Shown here: piece by piece, positions 18,362 to 26,747 of the stretch
Numbering within the stretch: the first letter of the stretch is position 1
Layout of the letters: each line of letters opens with the position of its first letter
NCBI GenBank assembly: GCA_014238615.1
Contig: JABAAT010000035.1
Span: forward strand, 1-50,542
From: Gammaproteobacteria bacterium
GTDB taxonomy: Bacteria; Pseudomonadota; Gammaproteobacteria; Porifericomitales; Porifericomitaceae
Direction: 5' to 3'
Length of the DNA stretch: 50,542 nt
Position numbers and translations under genes: made by a program
Notes under the pieces: generated by a model
The model's database searches: none
What the model was told of the DNA's origin: nothing
The model's input: the letters and a program-made list of their open reading frames with translations, nothing else

Positions 18362-18528
18362 GCTGGTGCTTGCGGGGTGCCTGGAGCGCGGCGCGCGCGG
18401 AGGAGGATGAGCATGATCCCGCCTCCTCGCTGACTGACGCCTTGAGGCGCGGGGCGGGGGTGCGGATTAAGAAACAGTGTAGCCGGAAGCGGGCGGCCCT
18501 GGAAATCTCCGGCGGTGGGCGTGGCGCT

Positions 18529-20265
18529 TCAGGAAGCGGCGGCTTTGCGCAGCAGGGTATTGATTTCGAGGGCGGTTTCCTGTTGTAAGGCGGTGGCGGC
18601 GAGCTGTTCGCTTTCCTTCAGCCACAATTTCGCCAAGGCGCGGCGCATGCCGGGCAGTTTCGAGGGCGTGACGCTCAATTCGCGCAGGCCGAGTCCAATC
18701 AACAGGGGCAGGCATTCAGGCTCTCCGGCCAATTCGCCGCACAAGTAGGCAGGGATGCGCGCCTGTTCAGCCGCTTTCTGCACTCCCTTGATCAGGCGCA
18801 GCAGGGATGGATGCAGAGGTTCATAGACATGGGAGAGTTCGCCGTCGTTGCGGTCCGCGGCCAGGGTGTACTGGGTCAGGTCGTTGCTGCCGATGGCAAG
18901 GAAGTCCAGGCGTTTCGCGAACAGGTCGGCGCAGACCGCGGCCGCCGGCACTTCGATCATGATCCCCATGGCCACGTTCTGTTCATGCAGCTGACCGTTC
19001 CGCTCCAGCACGTCGGCGGCGTTGCGGTATAGCTCCAGGAAGCGATTCAGTTCCTGGATGTTGGTGACCATGGGGAGCAGCAAGCGCAGGGGCCCCAGGG
19101 TCGCGGCACGCAGGATCGCCCGCAACTGGGGCGCGAAGATCTCCGGCTCATTCAGGCCGAGGCGCAGGGAGCGCAGGCCCATGGCGGGGTTACCGGGAGC
19201 GGCGGCGGGGTCCCGCTCCGGGAGTTGGTGGGGCTCCAGTTCGGCCAGGCGGATGGTCAGGACGCGGCCTTCCAGCCGTTCCAGCAGCTGCCTGTAGACG
19301 CGGTAGTGCTCGTTTTCGTCGGGCGCCTGTTCCCGGTTCATGTAGAGCCATTCGGTGCGGTACAGGCCGACGCCGTCCGCGCCGAAGCGCTTAACCGATT
19401 CCACGTCTCCCGGATTGCTGATGTTGGCCCGCAGTTGGATCTTGGTGCCGTCCAGGGTGACTGCGTCCGCGCCGGGCATCCGGGCTCCGCGCCGTTCCCG
19501 CCAGCCGGCCCGGCGCCGTGTGCGACGGTAGCGACGCAGCAGTTCGGAGTTCGGATTGGCCAGCACGAGACCTTGCTCCCCGTCCATGATGATGAATTCG
19601 CCGCTTTGCAGGTAGTGGCGCGCGCGGTGCAGGTTGGTGATCATGGGTAATCCCAGGTTACGGGCCAGGATAGCGCTGTGCGAGGTGATGCCGCCGCGCT
19701 CCGAGAGTAACGCCGCCGCGCCCTGCCGCTGCAGGATGATGATGTCCGCCGCGCTGAATTGGTGACTCAGGATGATGCGTTTTGCGAGTGGATTGGCGTT
19801 CGCTCTTTCGTGGCGCGGGGGCGGCTGCCGCAGCAGAATGCGCTGCACCCGGTCGCAGACTTGCTCCACGTCGTCCCGGCGGCCGCGCAGGTAAGGGTCG
19901 TTCATGACGTCGAGGCGGCGCAGCAGTTCATCGCGCTGCTGCATCAGCGCCCATTCGGCGTTGCAGTAGGTATCACGGATGAGCTGCAGGGACGCCCGCA
20001 CCATGCTGGAGTTCTTCAGCATCAGCAGATGCGTGTTGAAGAGCGCCGCTAATTCGTCGGAACCATCAAGGAAGCGGACGCGAATCAGCTCCAGTTCCGC
20101 CAGCGCTGTTTCCACGGCCTCCTCCAGGCGCCGCGTTTCGCTTTCCACCTCCCCGGTGTTTTGCAGCTTGCAATACTCCACCTTGCCGCTGTTGTGTTCC
20201 ACCTTGTGGACAGGCCCCAGGGCCACTCCGGGCATGATGGAAGTACCAAGCAGGAGCATGGTCAT
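18529..20265 (-). CDS. ptsI: Phosphoenolpyruvate-protein phosphotransferase (PTS enzyme I)
   Basis: Autophosphorylates from PEP and passes phosphate to the HPr-like protein encoded just upstream. The 578-residue protein has the phospho-histidine in SERGGITSHSAILARN (His196), the PEP-site segment FGADGVGLYRTEWLYM and the C-terminal active Cys in LCGELAG. It has no N-terminal GAF domain, so it is a plain enzyme I rather than PtsP, although the neighbourhood (rpoN, ptsN) is that of the nitrogen PTS. Its ATG overlaps the ptsH stop (ATGA). With no sugar permease in sight, a regulatory role is likely. Confidence 0.95.
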   Translation of the reverse strand: MTMLLLGTSIMPGVALGPVHKVEHNSGKVEYCKLQNTGEVESETRRLEEAVETALAELELIRVRFLDGSDELAALFNTHLLMLKNSSMVRASLQLIRDTYCNAEWALMQQRDELLRRLDVMNDPYLRGRRDDVEQVCDRVQRILLRQPPPRHERANANPLAKRIILSHQFSAADIIILQRQGAAALLSERGGITSHSAILARNLGLPMITNLHRARHYLQSGEFIIMDGEQGLVLANPNSELLRRYRRTRRRAGWRERRGARMPGADAVTLDGTKIQLRANISNPGDVESVKRFGADGVGLYRTEWLYMNREQAPDENEHYRVYRQLLERLEGRVLTIRLAELEPHQLPERDPAAAPGNPAMGLRSLRLGLNEPEIFAPQLRAILRAATLGPLRLLLPMVTNIQELNRFLELYRNAADVLERNGQLHEQNVAMGIMIEVPAAAVCADLFAKRLDFLAIGSNDLTQYTLAADRNDGELSHVYEPLHPSLLRLIKGVQKAAEQARIPAYLCGELAGEPECLPLLIGLGLRELSVTPSKLPGMRRALAKLWLKESEQLAATALQQETALEINTLLRKAAAS

Positions 20266-20540
20266 GGCTGCTCTCCAAAGCGTGTGGAGATCAATTCCTC
20301 CAGGCTTTCCAAGGCTTGTTCGGCGTCGGGGCCGGCGGCGTGCAGGTGCAGGGTGGAGCCGCGGCCGGCGGCCAGCATCAGCAATTCCATGATGTCTTCG
20401 GCGTCCACTTCCCGACCGTTGTGTGCGACCCGGATCCGGCTTTGAAAGCGGCTCGCCGTGTGCGCCAGGAGCCCGGCTGTGCGGACGTGCAGTCCGAGCC
20501 GGTTGCGCAGCAGGCAGCGGCGCTCCAGCGCCGGGTTCAT
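20262..20540 (-). CDS. ptsH: HPr-family phosphocarrier (NPr-like) with unusual key residues
   Basis: 92-residue phosphocarrier between enzyme I and IIA-Ntr (PtsN). The phosphorylatable histidine is present in RLGLHVRTAG (His18), but the near-invariant Pro two residues after the Arg-containing motif start (HARP) is replaced, giving HVRT. The position equivalent to regulatory Ser46 is Asp49 (AEDIMELLML), so kinase control at that site is impossible here. Location downstream of rapZ fits the gene usually named npr or ptsO. Overlaps ptsI by four bases. Confidence 0.9.
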   Translation of the reverse strand: MNPALERRCLLRNRLGLHVRTAGLLAHTASRFQSRIRVAHNGREVDAEDIMELLMLAAGRGSTLHLHAAGPDAEQALESLEELISTRFGEQP

Positions 20541-20553
20541 CGAGGGCGTACTC

Positions 20554-21441
20554 TCACGAGGCCGCCCCCCGCTCCAGTTCTCGGTGTCGTATGCTGACGC
20601 GGCGGCCCGTGGCGCGGAACATCTCTCCGAGCCGCTCTGCCATGTACACCGATCGATGCTGCCCGCCGGTGCAGCCCAGCGCGGCGCTGAGCAGGGGGCG
20701 ATTGTCGTGCTCCGACTGCTCCAGCCAATATTGCAGCAAGGTACGGATGTGCTCCAGCAGGAGCCTGGTGGGCGGCTGCCGGCTTAAGAATTCGGCGACC
20801 TGCGGGTCCCGCCCGGTGCGGCTGCGCAACTCCTTGTTCCAATACGGGTTGGGCAGGCTGCGCACATCGAAGACGAAGGCGGCGTCGCCCGGCAGACCGT
20901 GCCGATAACCGAAGGAGATCAGAACCAGCTCCAACTCCATGCTCTCTCGTTCGGCGATCTGGATGCGCACCAGGCGCTGCAGTTCATGCAGGGTCATGAG
21001 CGAGGTATCAATGCACAGGTCGGCCTGCTCGGCCAGCTGTCCGAGCATTTCCCGTTCATTTCGCAAGGCTTCTTCCAGTCCCTGTTTCGTCTCCAGCAGG
21101 GGATGGCGGCGGCGGGTCTCGACAAAGCGTTCGGTGAGTACGTGGCGCGCCGCGGAGACGAAGACCAAGCGGGTATCGAAACCGTTCGCGCGCCATTCTT
21201 GCAAAGCCTTGGGAAGCAGTTTCAGATCGGCCCCCGGGCCGCGCGCGTCAATGCCCAGGGCGATGTCCCGCGCCGCCTCGGAATTTTGCTGCAGACTGTT
21301 GCCGAGGTGCGGCAGCAGGCGGACCGGCAGGTTGTCGATACAGTAGAAACCCAAATCCTCCAGGGTGTGCAGGGCAATGGATTTGCCGGCCCCCGAGAGT
21401 CCGCTGATGATCACCAGGCGCGGCGGCGGGGGGCTGTTCAT
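20554..21441 (-). CDS. rapZ: RNase adapter protein RapZ (P-loop nucleotide-binding)
   Basis: In E. coli RapZ guides RNase E to the GlmZ small RNA and so controls glucosamine-6-phosphate synthase. This 295-residue protein has a Walker A GLSGAGKS (residues 14-21), the segment DLGFYCIDNLP and the family motif GCTGGQHRSVYMAERL. The frame is open far upstream into ptsN, but the conserved N-terminus and length place the start at the ATG at 21441, 13 bases after the ptsN stop. No glmZ-type RNA was recognised in the window. Confidence 0.95.
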   Translation of the reverse strand: MNSPPPPRLVIISGLSGAGKSIALHTLEDLGFYCIDNLPVRLLPHLGNSLQQNSEAARDIALGIDARGPGADLKLLPKALQEWRANGFDTRLVFVSAARHVLTERFVETRRRHPLLETKQGLEEALRNEREMLGQLAEQADLCIDTSLMTLHELQRLVRIQIAERESMELELVLISFGYRHGLPGDAAFVFDVRSLPNPYWNKELRSRTGRDPQVAEFLSRQPPTRLLLEHIRTLLQYWLEQSEHDNRPLLSAALGCTGGQHRSVYMAERLGEMFRATGRRVSIRHRELERGAAS

Positions 21442-21454
21442 GCCGGACCCCACC

Positions 21455-21967
21455 TCATGCCGGGGGTCGGACGAGCAGGGAATAGACCTGTTCAGGGTGA
21501 TGTCGGGCGGTGTTGCGCAGTTCTTGGCAAAAGGCCTTGTCGCGCAGCCGCTCGACGATTGCGGCCAGCGTCTGGACATACTCGGGATGCTCTCCGGGGG
21601 GCAACAGCAGGGCGAAAGCCAGGTCCACGGGCTGTTGGTCGGGGGTGTCGTATTCCAACGGCTGCGCCAGGTGCGCGAAGGCGCCGATGAAGCGCCGGCA
21701 GCCGTCCAGCCGCGCGTGCGGCAGGGCGATGCCGCCGCCCAGCCCGGTGCTTCCGAGACGCTCGCGGGCCGCCATGGAATCCAAGGCTTGGTGCGCGCAA
21801 AGGTTTTCCTCGCCATCGGTGAGGAGATTGGCGAGTTGTTCCAGGAGGGCCTTCTTGCTGGCCGGGCGGATCCCACTGCACACGCGCGTAGGTCGCAGGA
21901 TGGTGCTTAAATCAAGCGCACCGCGTTGCTCGCCCGGGGGATGGGATGCTTCGGGAAGTGAAATCAT
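21455..21967 (-). CDS. ptsN: PTS IIA-like nitrogen regulatory protein
   Basis: Phosphate acceptor at the end of the nitrogen PTS; in relatives its phosphorylation state affects potassium transport and sigma-54-linked metabolism. The phospho-histidine motif GLGGGIALPHARL is clear, preceded by ARERLGSTG. At 170 residues it is a little longer than E. coli PtsN (163) because of a variable N-terminal stretch before LDLSTILRP; no internal ATG fits better. It lies 71 bases after hpf and 13 before rapZ. Confidence 0.94.
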   Translation of the reverse strand: MISLPEASHPPGEQRGALDLSTILRPTRVCSGIRPASKKALLEQLANLLTDGEENLCAHQALDSMAARERLGSTGLGGGIALPHARLDGCRRFIGAFAHLAQPLEYDTPDQQPVDLAFALLLPPGEHPEYVQTLAAIVERLRDKAFCQELRNTARHHPEQVYSLLVRPPA

Positions 21968-22038
21968 GAGGTGGCTTCCAGGTACTCCGGCGTGCGCCGG
22001 AATTCCCGCGAACGGTGTCGGTGATGGGTGAGGCTTCT

Positions 22039-22356
22039 TCAGTCCTTGGGACGGATGCGCCGCTCGCGCGAATGGTCGGTCAGTTTTTCCTTGTGCTTGA
22101 GGATCTGGCGGTCCAGCTTGTGTGCGAGGTGGTCCGCCGCGGTGTACATGTCATCGTGATGGGCGGTGGCGAACAGCTGTGCACCGTTGGTGTGAACCGT
22201 GGCCGAGACATGGCTCAGCCCGTTCTCCATCTCCAGGATCACATGACCGTGGGTGACATGGTCAAAGTGCCGCTCCAGCCGCTGCAGCTTCTTGACCACG
22301 TAGGAATGAATCGCCGAGGTGATCTCAATGTGCTTGCCGGTAACATCTATTTGCAT
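22039..22356 (-). CDS. hpf: Ribosome hibernation-promoting factor
   Basis: Binds the 30S decoding region in stationary phase and promotes inactive ribosome dimers. The 105-residue short-form protein begins MQIDVTGKHIEITSAIHSYV and keeps the family pattern HVILEMENGLSHVSATVHTNG (first half shown). The long-form C-terminal dimerisation domain is absent. The ATG overlaps the end of rpoN by ten bases, and AAAGGA sits eight bases upstream. Position directly after rpoN is standard. Confidence 0.95.
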   Translation of the reverse strand: MQIDVTGKHIEITSAIHSYVVKKLQRLERHFDHVTHGHVILEMENGLSHVSATVHTNGAQLFATAHHDDMYTAADHLAHKLDRQILKHKEKLTDHSRERRIRPKD

Positions 22357-23942
22357 AGTGATGTCCTTTTGATGAAAGCCTGGCTGCCGTTCAGGCGAGC
22401 CATCCGGCGGCGTTGCTGGCAGCCGGGGATCGCCATGGAATCGCGGTATTTCGCGACGGTGCGCCGCGCCACCCTGATGCCCTGCTTGTCCAGCAACTGG
22501 GACAACCAGGCGTCGCTGTGGGGGTGGCGCGGCGGCTCCTCCGCGATGAGTTTTTTCAACAGCGCCCGCACGGCGGTGGAAGACACCTGGCCGCCGTTAT
22601 GGGTTTGCACCTGGCTTGTGAAAAAATATTTCAGTTCAAAGGTGCCGCGCGGAGTGGCCATGTACTTGCCGATGGTAGCGCGGGAGATAGTGGTCTCGTG
22701 GAGTTCCAGTTCGGAGGCGATTTCCCTCAGTACCAGCGGGCGCATGGCCTCCGGGCCGTGCTCTAAAAAACCCTGCTGACGCTGCACGATGCTGCGCGCG
22801 ACACGCAGCAGGGTGGAGTGGCGCCGTTGCAGGTTTTGCATCAATCCGCGGGCTTCAACCAGGTGTGTGCGCAGGGTCTTGGCGTCGGCGGATTTTTGCA
22901 AGCCGCGCGCCAGTTTCGCGTAATGGCTGTTGATGCGCACCCGCGGCAGGGCCTCGGGGTTGTTTTCCACCAGCCAGCCGTGCGTGGTGCGCCGCACGAT
23001 GATGTCGGGGAGCAGCACCTCTGGGGTGTACGGATCCAAGGTCCGTCCCGGCTGCGGGTCCAGTGACTTCACCAGTTGCATGATCTCCTGCAGGGCCCCG
23101 GCCGAGACGCCAAGTCGACGGGCCAGTTTGGGGAGCTCGCCGTCGCCCATCAATTTCAGGTGTTCCTGGACGAGCAGGCGGGATTCCCGCAGCCAGGGGG
23201 TCGTGCCGGGGAGCTGCTCTAATTGCAGGATCAGGCATTCGCTGAGGTCCCGTGCGCCGACCCCGGCCGGTGCCAGTTCACGCAGGCGTCGCAGCACCGT
23301 TTCCAACTCCTTGACGTCGGTCTTGATCTCGGGCTCCAGCGCCTGCACCAGCGTTTCCAGGTCTTCACTGAGCCAGCCGTGGGCGTCCAGGGCGTCCACC
23401 AGGACCGTGGCCATGGACTGGTGCCGCTGATCCAGGTTCAGCAGGGGGACTTCGCGCAGCAACCGACCGCGCAGGTCGGGGGCGGCGGTAGGCGTCCACT
23501 CCGTCCAGTCCGGGCCGCTGCTTTGAGCGGCTGCCCGCCCGACTGGATAACCAACCGGATCGTCGTAGTTCTGATCCCAGGAAACGTCAACCGGCTGTTC
23601 CCGGGGAATGTCCGTGAGTTCCTGCTGCTCGTTCTCAGGCGGGTCGCTTTCCTCCCTGGGAAGCTCGTCCGTTTCGGCGGCGTGGGCCGTTTCCCCGTCG
23701 GTTTCTATTTCGGTTTCTACTTCATTGGGGCCGCCGCTCTCTTCCCCCAGGCTGTTCTCGGCGCCGTCCTCGACGCGCTCCAGCATGATGTTTGATTCCA
23801 GGGCTTCACCGACTTCCCGCAGCAACTCAAGGGAACTCATCTGCAGCAGGCGTAACGCCTGCTGTACTTGCGGAGTCAAGGCCAAACGCTGGCTGACTCG
23901 TGCCCCGATTGAGAGTTTTAGCTCCAGCGTGGGTTTCATCAT
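22347..23942 (-). CDS. rpoN: RNA polymerase sigma-54 factor
   Basis: Directs polymerase to -24/-12 promoters with enhancer-binding activators. The 531-residue protein has region I (LELKLSIGARVSQRLALTPQ, about 1-50), an acidic region II rich in Glu and Asp (about 55-130), a core-binding domain, a helix-turn-helix near residue 390 (ELELHETTISRA) and the RpoN box ARRTVAKYRD close to the C-terminus. About 25 residues follow the box, including a basic QQRRRMAR stretch, a longer tail than usual, which runs over the hpf start. It is the first gene of rpoN-hpf-ptsN-rapZ-npr-ptsI and is separated from lptB by 366 bases. Confidence 0.96.
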   Translation of the reverse strand: MMKPTLELKLSIGARVSQRLALTPQVQQALRLLQMSSLELLREVGEALESNIMLERVEDGAENSLGEESGGPNEVETEIETDGETAHAAETDELPREESDPPENEQQELTDIPREQPVDVSWDQNYDDPVGYPVGRAAAQSSGPDWTEWTPTAAPDLRGRLLREVPLLNLDQRHQSMATVLVDALDAHGWLSEDLETLVQALEPEIKTDVKELETVLRRLRELAPAGVGARDLSECLILQLEQLPGTTPWLRESRLLVQEHLKLMGDGELPKLARRLGVSAGALQEIMQLVKSLDPQPGRTLDPYTPEVLLPDIIVRRTTHGWLVENNPEALPRVRINSHYAKLARGLQKSADAKTLRTHLVEARGLMQNLQRRHSTLLRVARSIVQRQQGFLEHGPEAMRPLVLREIASELELHETTISRATIGKYMATPRGTFELKYFFTSQVQTHNGGQVSSTAVRALLKKLIAEEPPRHPHSDAWLSQLLDKQGIRVARRTVAKYRDSMAIPGCQQRRRMARLNGSQAFIKRTSLCK

Positions 23943-24007
23943 GACTTTAGAGTTTAACTTAACTTCACGGGAATGCCATTGTTTCGTGAATTCCAGGGGA
24001 AGCGTCC

Positions 24008-24037
24008 ACTTTACATGAGATTATTCCATATACTCAA
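24008..24037 (-). promoter_or_regulatory. Candidate rpoN promoter in the lptB-rpoN gap
   Basis: The 366-base gap 23943-24308 holds no convincing gene. On the minus strand TTGAGT (24032-24037) and TAAAGT (24008-24013) with 18 bases between them form a plausible sigma-70 promoter, about 65 bases before rpoN. The gap also holds an AGCGC/GCGCT hairpin with a T-rich loop (24098-24115) and a tandem CGCTTCTCCCGG repeat near 24210-24235. Confidence 0.4.
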
Positions 24038-24308
24038 TAACTTAGCGGATGCTGCAATGCAAAAAGACGGCCTTGGGCGGTACTTTTTCTTCGGAGAAGC
24101 GCATTTTTTCGCGCTGCATGCGTGGTGACCGCCGTCGCGGGCGCCCAGCCGCTCCTAATCGATGCGGCCGCCCGGACAGAGGTCACGTGCCCGGATGTTG
24201 TTCAATCGCTTCTCCCGGCGCTTCTCCCGGCTGCCGCGGAGGATGATGATTGTCTCGTCGTTGGTGCGGCATGATCCGGGTTTCCGCGGGGTGCACGCCG
24301 CGCATCCG

Positions 24309-25058
24309 CTACATGCTGAAGCGATCGCCCAGGTAAACGTCGCATACCTTGGCGTCGTTCAACAGGCTTGCCTCATCGCCGTGGGCGATGACTTGTCCTT
24401 CATCCACGATGTAGGCGCGATCACAGAGGCGTAGGATTTCCCGCACATGATGGTCGGTGATGAGCAGTCCGACCCGCGCGTTGTGAGCCAGGTGCGTCAG
24501 GACCTGCTGCAATTCCTGGATGGTGATCGGATCGATGCCGGCGAAAGGCTCGTCCAGAAGCAGGAAACGCGGCTCCATGGCCATGGCGCGGGCGATCTCC
24601 ACGCGCCGTCGTTCCCCCCCGGAGAGGGTGTGCCCGACCTGGGCGGCCAGCGCTTCCAGCTTGAAGGTCGCGAGCAGCTCGCCGAGGCGATGGGCGCGCT
24701 CCGCGGCCTGCAGGCCGCGCCTGGTTTCCAGTACGGCCGCAATATTGTCGCGCACCGACAGGCCGCGGAAGATGGAGGGATGCTGCGGCAGGTAGCCCAG
24801 GCCGAGTGCGGCGCGGCTTTCAATGGGCAGGCGCGTGACTGCGGCGGCGCCGATATGGATGCTGCCCCGGTCGCAGGGAAGCAGGCCGGCGATCATGTAG
24901 AAGCTGGTGGTTTTGCCGGCTCCGTTGGGTCCCAGCAGACCGACGATTTCCCCTTGCGCCAGCATCAGGCTGACGTCGCGCACCGCCGCTTTGCCATGGT
25001 AACTCCTGGCCAGGCCGCGGGCTTCCAAACGCTCCGTCGTTGCGCCGACGGTGCTCAT
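24309..25058 (-). CDS. lptB: LPS export ABC transporter ATP-binding protein
   Basis: Powers extraction of LPS from the inner membrane with LptFG (not in the window). The 249-residue ATPase has Walker A GPNGAGKTT, a Q-loop in YLPQHPSIFRGL, signature LSGGERRRVEIARA, Walker B FLLLDEPFAGID and the H-loop LLITDHH. The frame is open to 25094, but the ATG at 25058 overlaps the lptA stop (ATGA) and matches family length (241 in E. coli). It follows lptC-lptA in one operon. Confidence 0.97.
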   Translation of the reverse strand: MSTVGATTERLEARGLARSYHGKAAVRDVSLMLAQGEIVGLLGPNGAGKTTSFYMIAGLLPCDRGSIHIGAAAVTRLPIESRAALGLGYLPQHPSIFRGLSVRDNIAAVLETRRGLQAAERAHRLGELLATFKLEALAAQVGHTLSGGERRRVEIARAMAMEPRFLLLDEPFAGIDPITIQELQQVLTHLAHNARVGLLITDHHVREILRLCDRAYIVDEGQVIAHGDEASLLNDAKVCDVYLGDRFSM

Positions 25059-25576
25059 TGCCACAAGTCTTCCGGGGGCCCGGGAAGACTCCATTGCCCC
25101 TGGGACATGCGTACCTTGCCCAGGCGGATGTCATACTCAATACGCGCGCTTTCCAGGATAAATTCGGGCTGCTTGATCCGCGCCTTTCCTTCCAGGAGCA
25201 GCAAATCCTCGCCGACCCGGTATTCCACGTGCTGCGCTTCGGCTTCGTCGGCCATGCCGGCGTGTTCCTCACCGGTTTTCCGAACGCGGCCGCGGTAGTG
25301 CGCGGGCGCGCCTTCCAAGAGAAGTTTTTGCGGCCTTTGACTGGCATCGTAGTAGATCTGCAGGCGATCCCCGCTGAGCCGTATTTCGCCCTGGGTGACG
25401 ATGACTTTGCCGGTATAGACAGCGATGCGTTTCCGCATGTCCAGTTCGCCCTGTTCGGCCTGTACTTCCAGGGGAGGCGGAGGGGAGGGCTGCTGAGCCG
25501 TCGCCCCGCCCGCCAGGCAGCATGCCAGGCAGTACGGGAGCTGCTTATTCAGGAAGCGTTGGATTGTGGAAGACAC
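25055..25576 (-). CDS. lptA: LPS transport periplasmic protein LptA
   Basis: Periplasmic bridge component that carries LPS between LptC and the outer membrane. The 173-residue protein has an N-terminal signal (LPYCLACCLAGGATAQQ, probable cleavage after ATA) and the OstA-like jellyroll: LEVQAEQGELDMRKRIAVYTG in part, VTQGEIRLSGDRL and ARIEYDIRLGKVRM. Two Cys in the signal core could suggest a lipoprotein, but the lipobox is poor. Its start lies inside the end of lptC (32-base overlap) and its stop overlaps lptB. Confidence 0.93.
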   Translation of the reverse strand: MSSTIQRFLNKQLPYCLACCLAGGATAQQPSPPPPLEVQAEQGELDMRKRIAVYTGKVIVTQGEIRLSGDRLQIYYDASQRPQKLLLEGAPAHYRGRVRKTGEEHAGMADEAEAQHVEYRVGEDLLLLEGKARIKQPEFILESARIEYDIRLGKVRMSQGQWSLPGPPEDLWQ

Positions 25577-26135
25577 TGTGTATTCCTCCGTACAGGGCCA
25601 CGCGCTGTTGTCGCAGGGCGGCGTGCAGACCGCCGTGGGCCCGGTGGAGTATGTCGGCGTGTCGGATGACCACCGGGGCCGCGGTTTCGGCGTGTTGCAG
25701 GCGCGGCTTCACAAGCAGCCATTCGGTGCTGATGCGTAACGGCTGCCGGGTCTCCGCCGTCAACAGCACCTCGCCCTCCAGGCGCACTTCCTGGTTTCCG
25801 CGCTGGACCAGGGCCCGGCGCGCCCGGGCGCGCCAGGGGATATCCATGTCGACCAGGTTCAGCAACGGCGTATCAAGCACTGCGTGGCCGTCCGGAGAAC
25901 GCCGCAGCAGGGTGGCTTCAAGGCTGCTGTGCGCTTGTCCGTCCGGCCCGGTCTGCAGCATGTATAGATCCCTGCTCTCCGATGCAATGGCTTCCGGAAG
26001 CCGCCCGTTTCCCGGCGGGGCCTCCAGGTACCGCACCGCCCAGGTGCTGAACGCGGCCAGTGCCAGCATCAGCAGCGTGCTTCCCGTGAGCCCGAAACGC
26101 GCCGTGCGCCACCATGCTCTTTTCCTGTCCGCCAT
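25545..26135 (-). CDS. lptC: LPS export protein LptC
   Basis: Bitopic inner-membrane protein that receives LPS from LptB2FG and hands it to LptA. The 196 residues show an N-terminal membrane helix (about 13-35; GLTGSTLLMLALAAFSTWAV) followed by a periplasmic beta-rich domain with RDLYMLQTGPDGQ and ISTEWLLVKP. Sequence conservation in this family is low, so the call leans on topology, length and the kdsC-lptC-lptA-lptB order. Confidence 0.9.
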   Translation of the reverse strand: MADRKRAWWRTARFGLTGSTLLMLALAAFSTWAVRYLEAPPGNGRLPEAIASESRDLYMLQTGPDGQAHSSLEATLLRRSPDGHAVLDTPLLNLVDMDIPWRARARRALVQRGNQEVRLEGEVLLTAETRQPLRISTEWLLVKPRLQHAETAAPVVIRHADILHRAHGGLHAALRQQRVALYGGIHSVFHNPTLPE

Positions 26136-26142
26136 GGGTGTG

Positions 26143-26742
26143 CTACTCGGTTGACGTGGCGGTTGACGTGGCGGTCGGCGCGGCGTTTGCGGCGCTCTCG
26201 ATGCGCTGTTCCAGGGCTCGCAGTGTGCTCACCATGCGTTCCTGGCTTTCCAGCAGGAGGTCGCAAACCTCGCGCGCCGCACCACGCCCGCCGCATTCCC
26301 CGGTGATCCAGTGTGCCGCGCGCCGCACACTGGGATGAGCGTCAGCCACGGCCACCGCCAGGCCGACCGCCGCCATCGGCGGCAGGTCCAGTATGTCATC
26401 CCCGGTAAAGCATGCCTGTTGCGACCGCAGGCCGGTGCGCTCCAATAATTCCTCCAGGGCCCGAAGTTTGTCGTTGCGCCCGTGCAGCACATCCTGTATC
26501 CCCATACTCCCCATGCGCTGCTCCAGGGCGTTGGATTTTTTCCCGGAAATCACGGCCACCCGCAGTCCGGCGGCCAGCAACATGATCAGTCCCAGACCGT
26601 CGCGCGTATGGAAAGCGCGTGCCTCGGAGTTGTCTTCACCCAGGTAGAGACGGCCGTCGGTGAGCACTCCATCTACGTCAAACACCGCCAGCCGGATCGC
26701 GGCTGCGCGCTGACGTACTTCCTGGGACACCGGGTCTGTCAC
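26143..26742 (-). CDS. kdsC: 3-deoxy-D-manno-octulosonate 8-phosphate phosphatase
   Basis: HAD-family phosphatase that releases Kdo for lipid A core synthesis. The 199-residue protein has the nucleophile motif LAVFDVDGVLTDGRLYL, VAVISGKKS and FTGDDILDLPPM, the C0-type HAD layout of KdsC. It starts at GTG. A Thr/Ser/Ala-rich tail (ATSTATSTE) is encoded by a tandem 12-base repeat (26149-26172) and has no family counterpart I know. It follows kdsD by five bases. Confidence 0.95.
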   Translation of the reverse strand: MTDPVSQEVRQRAAAIRLAVFDVDGVLTDGRLYLGEDNSEARAFHTRDGLGLIMLLAAGLRVAVISGKKSNALEQRMGSMGIQDVLHGRNDKLRALEELLERTGLRSQQACFTGDDILDLPPMAAVGLAVAVADAHPSVRRAAHWITGECGGRGAAREVCDLLLESQERMVSTLRALEQRIESAANAAPTATSTATSTE

Positions 26743-26747
26743 CGGGC

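Noticed and set aside
24049-24246. 65-residue plus-strand frame in the lptB-rpoN gap
   Set aside because: Basic, Cys-rich, low-information peptide without a ribosome site; the region is better read as the rpoN upstream region.
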